A stretch of 64,000 nt of DNA from Babylonia areolata (taxonomy: Eukaryota > Mollusca > Gastropoda > Neogastropoda > Buccinidae): NCBI RefSeq assembly GCF_041734735.1, contig NC_134876.1, forward strand, positions 26,793,752-26,857,751, written 5' to 3'. The notes under the pieces were generated by a model that did not search any database, was not told where the DNA came from, and saw only the letters and a program-made list of their open reading frames with translations. Positions 50,401 through 62,400 of this stretch are shown one piece after another. A program made the position numbers and the translations under genes. The stretch's first letter is position 1. Each line of letters opens with the position of its first letter.

Positions 50401-53400
50401 TACCTACATTAAGTGTCCATGTGTCATGTTTTGTCAGCCGCACATGTATGTCATATTTTGAGCCACGCACTGCATATGTTAAGTGTCACTGTACCGTGTC
50501 CTGTGTTGGTGAGACACACACTACATGTGTTCAGTATTACTGTATCATGTTCGATGTTGGTGAGACACACACTACATGTGTTCAGTGTCACTGTATGTGT
50601 TCTGTGTTGGTGAGACACACATTACATGTGTTCAGTGTCACTGTACATGTTCTGTGTTGGTGAGACACACATTACATGTGTTCAGTGTCACTGTACGTGT
50701 TCGGTGTTGGTGAGACACACACTACATGTGTTCAGTGTCACTGTACTGTGTTCTGTTTTTGCTGTCATAGAGCGTGCTGGGGTTGGGAGACAAGTGATTT
50801 AAAATAAAATGTAAAAAAAATGGAACTTCAGGGACTGGTCTTTGTGTGTGCAATGGTGAGTGAGTGCCAAGTTGAGAGATCATCATCTTACTAATTCCGT
50901 AGGTGTGTTTGTTCCGTGTTCAGTTCAGTGTTACACAACTCATTCAACTAAAAACATAACATGATTTGCTACATGGACACAATAAGACACTGCAATCAGA
51001 TAACACACAGAACAACACCTGACCTAACATAAGTAACTGTAACCAGTACATTGTAACACTGTAACCAGGACACAAACACAACACCTGATTGCACAACACC
51101 TGACTGAACTGTAACCAAGTAACACACAGACACAACACCTGACTGAACTGTAACCAGGTAACACACAGACACAACACCTGACTGAACTGTAACCAGGTAA
51201 CACACAGACACAACACCTGACTGAACTGTAACCAGGTAACACAGACACAACACCTGACTGAACTGTAACCAGGTAACACACAGACACAACACCTGACTGA
51301 ACTGGACCCAGGTAACACACAGACACACCTGACTGAACTGTAACCATGTAACACAGACACAACACCTGACTGAACAGTAACCAGGTAACACACAGACACA
51401 ACACCTAACTGAACTGTAACCAGGTCACACAGACACAACACCTGACTGAACTGTAACCAGGTAACACAGACACAACACCTGACTGAACTGTAACCAGGTA
51501 ACACACAGACACAACACCTGACTGAACTGTAACCAGGTAACACACAGACACAACACCTGACTGAACAGTAACCAGGTAACACACAGACACAACAACTGTT
51601 TTACCTGATTGTTCGAAGGTCATGAGGTCAGGGAGGTTCATGTTCTGTGAGGGCTGGAGTTCAGGGGAAGGAATGGCAGAGGGAACAGGTGCCGACAGAT
51701 AGTCGTCTGAACTACTGGACACACCATTGATCTGACTCAGCTCCTCATCGTCTGAAACATTATGTACATTTTCTGTTTGAAAGCACACTGTAAACTATGT
51801 TGTTTGGAACTAAACATATGGAACATTACATCACTCACACCACACAAAACATTATATCATCCACATCATGCAACATTACAAGGAGATTACATCATCCACA
51901 CCATGCAACATTACAACACCACACACACACAGCCACCCTCCGTGCACCTTTCATCACCACCCCCACCCCTCACCCCCCACCTCCTCCCAGGTCCCCTTTC
52001 CCCACATGCCCACTGTCACTTACCAGTGGAGACCCCGAGGCCAGGGGAGAGCTGGACCACCTTGCGGCCGTATCGTGTGGTGATGTTGGCGATGTGGGGC
52101 ATGGCCCTCAGCAGGCTGGGCAGGTCCGGGAAGCCGTACAGCGCTGGCTTCAGCTCCACCTGGAACTGCTCCTGGTAGAGGGCGCTGAACTGAGGCAGGG
52201 GCACACAACCCACCTTCCTCAGCATGCTGCGGATGTCCCGGCCCAGGATCTGCAGCGCTGACAGTCGGATCAGGGCCGACCCCTCGTCTGTCTCCGTTGA
52301 TATCTGGAACAATGTGTCAGAGAAGGTAAAACAATGAAACAGATATCTGGAACAATAAGTGTGTCAGAGAAGGTAAAACAATGAAACAGATCTGGAACAA
52401 TAAGTGTGTCAGAGAAGGTAAAACAATGAAACATATCTGGAACAATAAGTGTGTCAGAGAAGGTAAAACAATGAAACAGATATCTGGAACAATAGTGTGT
52501 CAGAGGGTAAAACAATGAAACACATCTGAAACAATAAGTGTGTCAGAGAAGATAAAACAATGAAACATATCTGGAACAATAAGTGTGTCCGAGAAGGTAA
52601 AACAATGAAACATATCTGGAACAATAAGTGTGTCAGAAGGTAAAACAATGAAACAGATATCTGGAACAATAAGTGTGTCAGAGAAGGTAAAACAATGAAA
52701 CATATCTGGAACAATAAGTGTGTCAGAAGGTAAAACAATGAAACATATCTGGAACAGTAAGTGTGTCAGAGAAGGTAAAACAATGAAACATATCTGGAAT
52801 AATAATTGTGTCAGAAGGTAAAACAAACATATGTCACATAAGGAAAAACAAACAAATATCTGGAAAAACAAATGTTTGTGTGTGTGCAAACATGTGTGTG
52901 TGTGCTGGGTATTTTTGTCTTGTATGTGAGTGTACGTGTGTGTGTTTGTTCATATCTGCAATTTGAAGTATTGTCTTGGTGTATAGATACACATATGTGT
53001 TGTTTTTTCATGTGCAGAAGTATGTTATCATGTATGACTGTATATGTTTTGTTTCATGTAAGGCGCTTAAAGCCCATCATATGCGGAGTTTGCACCTTAT
53101 TACTACTATCTATTAGCATTATTATTATTACAAGTGAGCGAAAAATGACAACTCTGGTACGTTAGGGTTTATTCTCACTGACTGACCTGCACATAGTCTA
53201 GGAGCTGTTCCTGAATGGTGTGCACGTCACAGTCCACACCGAACATGCTGCGGTAACGACTGCACAGCTCCACCAGGGGCAGACAACCCCCACTCTGGTC
53301 CATCAGCAGCTGAACCACCCGTACTGCCAGGGGAGACCACTCCTGGCCACACTGCAGCTTCACCACTGGGGGGTCCTCCCTGCTGTCCACCTGTCAGGTA

Positions 53401-56400
53401 ACATCATCATCATCATTCCAGCTGTCCACCTGTCATCATCATCATCATTCCAGCTGTTCACCTGTCATCATCATCATCATTCCTGCTGTCCACCTGTCAT
53501 CATCATCATCATTCCTGCTGTCCACCTGTCATCATCATCATTCCTTCTGTCCACCTGTCATCATCATCATCATTCCTGTTGTCCACCTGTCAGGTAAACA
53601 TCATCATCATCATTCCTGCTGTCCACCTGTCATCGTCATCATCATCATCATTCCTTCTGTCCACCTGTCATCATCATCATCATTCCTTCTGTCCACCTGT
53701 CATCATCATCATCATTCCTTCTGTCCACCTATCATCATCAACATCATTCCTGTTGTCCACCTGTCAGGTAAACATCATGGTTATCATTCCTGTTGTCCAC
53801 CTGTCTGGTAAACATGGTCATCATTCCTTCTGTCCACCTATCAGGTAAACATCATGGTCATCATTCCTGCTGTCCAACTGTCAGGAAAACATCATGGACA
53901 TCATTCCGGTTGTCCACCTGTCAGGTAAACATGGTCATCATTCCTGCTGTCCACCATTCATTCCTGTTGTCCACTGGTCAGGTAAACATCATGGTCATCA
54001 TTCCTTCTGTCCACCGGTCAGGTAAACACGGTCATCATTCCTGTTGTCCACCTGTCAGGTAAACATCATGGTAATCATTCCAGCTGTCCACCTGTCAGGT
54101 AAACATCATGGTCATCATTCCTTCTGTCCACCTACCATGTAAACATGATGGTCATCATTCCTTCTGTCCACCTGTTAGGTAAACATGTTGGTCATCATTC
54201 CTGTTGTCCACCTGTCAGGTAAACATCATGGTCATCATTCCAGCTGTACACCTGTTAGGTAAACATGATGGTCATCATTCCTTCTGTCCACCTGTTAGGT
54301 AAACATGATGGTCATCATTCCTGCTGTCCACCTACCAGGTAAACATGGGCATCATTCCTTCTGTCCACCTTCCAGGTAAACATGATGGTCATCATTCCTT
54401 CTGTCCACCTGTTAGGTAAACATGTTGGTCATCATTCCTGTTGTCCACCTGTCAGGTAAACATCATGGTCATCATTCCTGCTGTACACCTGTTAGGTAAA
54501 CATGATGGTCATCATTCCTTCTGTCCACCTGTTAGGTAAACATGTTGGTCATCATTCCTGTTGTCCACCTGTCAGGTAAACATCATGGTCATCATTCTTT
54601 CTGTCCACCTGTCAGGCAATCATGACGGTCATCATTCCTGCTGTCCACCGGTCAGGTAGACATCATGGTCATCATTCCTGTTGTCCACCTGTCAGGTAAA
54701 CATCATGGTCATTCCTGCTGTCCACCTGTCAGGTAAACATCATGGTAATCATTCCAGCTGTCCACCTGTCAGGTAAACATCATGGTCATCATTCCTGTTG
54801 TCCACCTGTCAGGTAAACATCATGGTCATCATTCCTTCTGTCCACCTGTCAGGTAAACATCATGGTCATCATTCCTGTTGTCTACCTGTCAGGTAAACAT
54901 CATGGTCATCGTTCCTGTTGTCAACCTGTCGGGCAAACATGGTCATCATTCCTGCTGTCCACCTGTCAGATAAACATCATGGTCATCATTCCTGTTGTCC
55001 ACCTGTCAGGTAAACATCATGGTCATCATTCTTTCTGTCCACCTGTCAGGCAATCATGACGGTCATCATTCCTGCTGTCCACCGGTCAGGTAGACATCAT
55101 GGTCATCATTCCTGTTGTCCACCTGTCAGGTAAACTTCATGGTCATTCCTGCTGTCCACCTGTCAGGTAAACATCATGGTAATCATTCCAGCTGTCCACC
55201 TGTCAGGTAAACATCATGGTCATCATTCCTTCTGTCCACCTACCAGGTAAACATGATGGTCATCATTCCTTCTGTCCACCTGTCAGGTAAACATCATGGT
55301 CATCATTCCTGTTGTCTACCTGTCAGGTAAACATCATGGTCATCGTTCCTGTTGTCAACCTGTCGGGTAAACATGATGGTCATCATTCCTGCTGTCCACC
55401 AGTCAGGTAAACATGATGGTCATCATTCCAGCTGTCCACCTGTCAGATAAACATCATGGTCATCATTCCTGCTGTCCACCTGTCAGGTAAACATCATGGT
55501 CATCATTCCTGCTGTCCAATCAACAGGTGACTTACAGACACACAGTGCCTGATCTTGGTCAGCAGGCTCTTGACGTCGTGGACCCCAAAGTCAGCCAGCC
55601 GTAAGGGGAAGCCGTAGTGTCTATGGAAGGCCAGCAGCACGTCCTTGATGGGCAGCACCATGCCAGGACTTTCCCTCAGCAGACCTGTTATCTGCTCCGC
55701 GAGCACTCGCCGCATCTCTGGGGCTGTCAGCTTGATCATGCGCTCTTCCTCGTCATCCACGATCTGCACAGCGCATGTGAACACATCACTACACACGTCA
55801 CAGCGCATGTCACTATGCGCAGTGCGGCATGGCACACGTAACTACTTGCGGCACAGCACACAGCACAATACAAATGACAACACGTCACACACAGCCTGTC
55901 AACACATGTCACACACAGCCTGACAACACACACACACAGCCTGTCAACACATGTCACACACAGCCCGACAGCACGTCACACACAGCTTGTCAACACATGT
56001 CACACACAGCCTGACAACACACACACACAGCCTGTCAACACATGTCACACACAGCCTGACAGCACGTCAGCTTGTCAACATGTCACACACAGCCTGACGG
56101 CACATCACACAGCCTGACAACACACACACAGCCTGTCAACACATGTCACACACAGCCCGACAGCTCATGTCACACACAGCCTGACAGTGTATGTCACACA
56201 CAGCCTGTCAACACGTCACACACAGCCCGACAGCACATGTCACACACAGCCTGACAGCACACACAGCCCGACAGCATATGTCACACACAGCCTGACAACA
56301 CACACACACACATACCATTCGCCACCTGAGGAATGCTCTAACACATAGCCCAACATTACTCAACGTTGAATTTCATTAACATACGAAGGTGGCAAAGTGG

Positions 56401-59400
56401 TCAAGACGCTTATCAGCCACTATAGTATCTGTGAGGGTCTGGGTAGGACTCGTTTCACCCCTTCTCCCTACTCTGAATAGGAAATTGAACCGAGCATCTG
56501 TACCCCCGAAAATGGAGTATGGCTGCCTACATGGCTGGGTAAGAACGGTCATACACATAAAAACCCACTCATGTACATACGAGTGAACATGGGAGTTGCA
56601 GCCCACGAACGAAGAACTGACCGTCTAATCATTCAGACAAGATGATCAACCATCACACACTTGGTGCACTGAAAAAGAACCCATGGCAACTTAAGCATTG
56701 TCCTCTGACAAAATTGTGAAGAAAAAATCCACGTGAGAGGTACACAGATCTATCTGCATATACTCATGGCCTGGTCAGTGTTGGTTTATGCTGCTGTCAG
56801 GCGTCTCACAGATGCGGTGTGGCGTGAATGGATTTGTCCAAATGCAGTGGTGATTCCTTGAGAAAATCAAACAACTCCACACTCACCTCCACCACCTGGG
56901 GAATGCTGTCACACAGAAACAACTCACCTCCACCACCTGGGGAATGCTGTCACACAGAAGCAACTCACCATCACCACCTGGGGAATGCTGTCACACAGAA
57001 ACAACTCACCATCACTACGTGGGGAATGCTGTCACACAGAAACAACTCACCATCACCACCTGGGGAATGCTGTCACACAGAAGCAACTCACCTCCACCAC
57101 CTGGGGAATGCTGTCACACAGAAACAACTCACCTCCACCACCTGGGGAATGCTGTCACACAGAAGCAACTCACCATCACCACCTGGGGAATGCTGTCACA
57201 CAGAAACAACTCACCATCACTACGTGGGGAATGCTGTCACACAGAAACAACTCACCATCACCACCTGGGGAATGCTGTCACACAGAAACAACTCACCATC
57301 ACTACGTGGGGAATGCTGTCACACAGAAACAACTCACCATCACCACCTGGGGAATGCTGTCACACAGAAACAACTCACCATCACTACGTGGGGAATGCTG
57401 TCACACAGAAACAACTCACCATCACTACATGGGGAATGCTGTCACACAGAAACAACTCACCATCACCACCTGGGGAATGCTGTCCAACAGAAACAACTCA
57501 CCTCCACCACCTGGGGAATGCTGTCCAACAGAAACAACTCACCTCCACCACCTGGGGAATGCTGTCCAACAGAAACAACTCACATCACCACCTGGGGAAT
57601 GCTGTCCAACAGTAACAACTCACCTCCACCACCTGGGGAATGCTGTCCAACAGAAACAACTCACATCACCACCTGGGGAATGCTGTCCAACAGAAACAAC
57701 TCACATCACCACCTGGGGAATGCTGTCCAACAGTAATAACTCACCTCCACAACCTGGGGAATGCTCTCAAAGAGGTCGGTGAGGCGGGTAAAGCCATAGT
57801 CGGCCACGCGGCACTGGCGACCAAAGTGATGGTGGTAGGCAGGGATGAAGCGGTTGAAGATCATGCGACACTGGGGGTTGTGCTTCAACAGGTCCACCAG
57901 CTCCAAAGCAAACTGCTCTGTGCGCTTCACCTCCTCGGGGGTCTGGTCTGCACACACACACACACACACATCACAAACACATCACACACACACACATGCA
58001 AGCACACACGCATACATCACAAGCACACACACACATTATAATCTATATTTTCAATCTGTACACACACATTATATTATCAATCTGCACACACACACACACA
58101 CACATCATATCAATCTGAAGACACACACACACTGCCTCATTACGTTAGCAATCTGTATTCACAAACACACACACACACACCACATTATATAGTCAATCAA
58201 TCTGGAGACACACACACACACACACACAACACATTATATTGTCAATAAATCAGACACACACACACACAAACCATATCATCACTCAAGCGGACACACACAC
58301 CACACTTAATCATTTTGGATGGATAAAAATGGTCATACACATAAAAGCCCACTCGTGTACATACGAGTGAACGTAGGAGTCACAGCCAAACACGAAGAAG
58401 ATATCTGAACACACACACACACACACTGTATTGTCAATCTGGACACACACACACACACATTATATTGTCAATCTGGACACATATACACACACCCACCACA
58501 TTATATTGTCAATCAATGTATGTTGTAAGTGTATCTATCGGATAGATCTATTCAATGTATTCAGTGTCCAAATACATTTATCAGATATGTAGATTCACTG
58601 TACATTTATCAGCTATATCTAGTCACTGTATTAGGTGTTCATGCATATTTATCAGATAAAAGGATGTTGGAACATTGTCATTAGTCATCTTTGTGATGCT
58701 AAGTAAGTAAATACAGTGTATTACCTCTCTTTGGTATTGCCATATTCATTTTATTTCCTTCCATAGTAATCTGAAACAAAGCCAACCATGGGTAAGAATA
58801 TCAGCTTTTTCATCCTAAATGCTGTGTGTTACCAACCGCGTAACATGACACCACCAACCACATAACATGACACCAACCACGTAACATGACACCAACCACA
58901 TAACATACCAACCACATAACATGGCACCAACCACGTAACATGGCACCAACCACATACCATGGCACCAACCACATACCATGGCACCAACCACATACCAACC
59001 AGATAACATGACACCTAACATGGCACCAACCACATACCAACCACATAACATGACACCAACCACATACCAACCACATAACATGGCACCAACTACATAACAT
59101 GGCACCAACCACATGACACCAACCACATAACCACACAACATGATACCAACCACATAACATGATACCAACCACATAACATGACACCAAGCACATAACATGG
59201 TACCAACCACAAAACACCAACCATATAACATGGCACCAACCACATAACACCAACCACATAACATACCAACCACATAACATGACACCAAGCACATGGCACC
59301 AACCACACAACATGGCACCAACCACATAACATGACACCAACCAAACATGGCTCCAACAACATGAACACCATTCCCATCCAGAAACAAACAGCATGTGTAC

Positions 59401-62400
59401 ACACTCTAACAGACATCAGCACTTTGACTGTAATGACACCCACCAAGAACAAAATGTCCAGAAAAAAGTTAAATTAACCCTTTCGCTGCCAGGAAAATAA
59501 AATTTAAGTGAAATCTGTTTGCCAGGGTTTTTTATCATAAAAAAACGGGTATAAATTTTCCAAAAATTCTGTGCTCTTTGTTACTGGAGAAAGGCACATA
59601 AAAGTACATATTTTCTGAAAGGTAAATGAATAAAGAATACAAAACACATGTTTTCCCATTTTATGTTTTTAGTGACATGCTGTTCTTTTGAAATCAGTGT
59701 TTTGTTTTTTGTCACATTTTCAACTTGTTCATTACAAACATTAGTCAGGTAATTTGCACAAAAATATATTTTCTGGACAAATGGATATCTGCAAACACAA
59801 TATATATATAATTTTTTTTTAAAGAGATAGATACACAATGCACTGTGACTTCTCCAAGTGATAATATGGATGTAAGGCCACGCCCCCTCAGCCTCCACCC
59901 CCATCCTCTTCACCCCTCTCACACGGTCACTTTATCCAGTTCTCATCAGACCGCGCTGGCCGAGTGCCAAGAATATCGCTCACACTGTGTCCTGCTAATG
60001 ATTCGGTCATGTTCTGTCGTCTGCTAACATCTGTACAGCCAGCATCACTCACTGATAGTCGCATCTTGGCCACTCTCTTGATTGCTCCCTTTATTTTCTA
60101 TCAAATCGTCCTATAAATGTTCATCACTGTCTTCTTCGAATTTACGCTTCAATTCTTTCTGAGCATCAGCCAAAGAAAGAAATCTTGGTTGATTTAGTTT
60201 GTCATGTCTTGAGCACGGCGTCAGTCAGACATGTTGTTGAGCGACCGAGGAGAGAAGTCAGGCAAACACTGGGACAGTGACCCAACCAAAACGTTCAAAT
60301 AAAGGACTGCTTCATGACATAGATGGGGTTTCTAGCTATGAATAGAATCTAGAAAGATTCCCCAGGCTAAAGCTACCACTATTTTTGTCAACGAAGTGAA
60401 TGCAAACCAGGGAAAAGTCAGAATATTTTGATGACGAGTTATCTCGTCACTGTGGCAGTGAAGCATACAGGCTTGCCATGATGAGTTATCTTGTCACTGT
60501 GGCAGCCTAGGGGTTAATGAGCTGTGGTTTTTCACTATTTATTTCTGGAATCTGGAACGATATGTTGCAGGAACTTTTGCAGATCAACGTCGCAATGGGT
60601 GATGGGAGCACATGGCTTGATTAGTTCATGAACTTATTTTTGTTTTAAGCTGAAACTGTCATCTATATTTACTTAAGTATATATAAGTTCACTTAACTAT
60701 AAAAAAAACAACAAAAAAACTATACTGAACAAAACTTTATATTCTACTCCAACTGACACAGTTGATCTAAAGTTGTTCTCCAAGGTGTCCTGGTTCAGCA
60801 CTGTCTCTCCCTAGCAGCGTGGGCTGGGGATGGGGGTGGGGGGTCTACTGCTCCAACAGACACCCTGAGTTGAGCTCAAAGATGTCCTGATGCAGCGCTG
60901 CATCTCACTAACCAGGTGGGGGGGTCATAGGGCAGGGTTAAAGGGGGGGGGTTCTTTACTCATGGGAGGCAGCCAAGGCTGCTCTGCCCAATGCTGCAGA
61001 AAATGTGGCGACGGAGCAACCTGTACAACCTCCTCCTCCAGTTTGTTCCAGTCTGCTGCTGTCCTGACAAAGAATGAGCATTTATACTGCTCTGAACTTG
61101 CCTGGGGGACTTTGTAGCCACGGCTGTTGTTGTGTACGTGCTTGGCGATGATGTTAGTTGCCACATGGTCTGTGTCAAGGCTTCATTTTGATCTTCCTTT
61201 TGGTTTTGTCTGCAGGGATCAGGAATTCCTAAGGTGATAGAGCTTGAACCTGGCCTTCTATCCCTTTAAAGAGTGTGACAAGCCTTTGTTGCTTCCTTCG
61301 CTCTTGTAGTGTGGGCAAACCTAGCTCCTGCAGCATCTCGGTGACACATCCTGGGTCTTGTGACTTGTAATCCCTCTTTTTGAAGCATGCTGCTCGTCTC
61401 TGCACTCGCTCAAGTCTGTTCTGATCTTTTGCTAAGTACGGGTCCCAAACAGTGGCTCTGTAGTCTAGGACAGATCCAACGAGCGAAATGCAGGCTGTAC
61501 GGCGGCACTCTTGAGGACAGCTGCCCAAGTTTCGTCAGTGAAATCCGAGCATAGAGCTTGCCTTCTTGCAGATGTTTGTGATATATGTGAACCATGTTAA
61601 GTCTGCAGAAATCTGTATTCCAAGGTAGGGATTTTGATCCTCATGTTTGAGGATTTCCCCAACAAGTTTGTAGTGGAAGGACGAGCAGTGTCTGGTTGGA
61701 AAAACATAACCTTTTTTGGCATTAAACCTCATTCCTCATTTTCCAGCCCATTCTTCTAACTTTGCAAGGTCTTCTTGGAGTCAGATGTGGTCCTGGAACT
61801 GGTGTATTTCTTGGTACAGTAGGCAATCGTCAGCATACAGTCGTACTTTGGAATTTGTGCTCACAACCTCGGGCAAGTCATTTATATGACATAGGAAAAG
61901 TAGGGTCCCAAGAACTGTGCCTTGGGGTACTCCAGATTCGACTGTCTCCTCCAAAGTTTCTCCTTCCAGGACCACTCATTGTTCTCTTTGTGAGGAAGCT
62001 TGAGATCCACCTATGGACTGGGCCTGTGATTCCATAATGCTGCAGTTTGTGGAGGAGTTTGTCATGGGGCAAAGTGTCAAAGGCCTTGCTGAAGTCCAAG
62101 ATCACAACATCTGTTGTGTTCCTTCATCATTTGATTTGAGGTCGTGAACTGTTGTGAGAATCTGGGTCTCGCAAGAAAATCCCTTCCTGAAGCCATGATT
62201 TCTGTCAGTAAGGATTTCATGCTTATCCAGATGTTCTCTGACATGGTGGCTGATGACATGCTCTAGTATGTAAGTGACACCGGGCAGCAGTTTTCAGGCC
62301 TGTTTTGGTCTCCTTTCTTAAACATGCAGCTTACGTTTGCAATCAGCCAGTCCAGAGTCCAGTGAGTGGTTGTACATGCAGTTCAGGGGTGCTGTGAGGA

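Larger units (their letters stand above)
45984..50412. mobile_element. Candidate 4.4-kb TTAA-flanked DNA element, degenerate
   Basis: Left end TTAA plus gtaggtaccagtac; right end, inverted, TTAA plus tgtaggtaccggcag: a short inverted match of about 11 bp. The 4.4 kb between lie wholly within one MARF1 intron and hold (GA)n and (GT)n at 47267-47411, a broken reading frame at 48024-48415 and a nested TTAA element at 48804-49877. The short terminal match leaves chance as an alternative. Confidence 0.4.

Noticed and set aside
56828-57782. Plus frames of 220-300 codons (GECCHTETTHHHH)
   Set aside because: Antisense read-through of the 41-bp donor array of MARF1.
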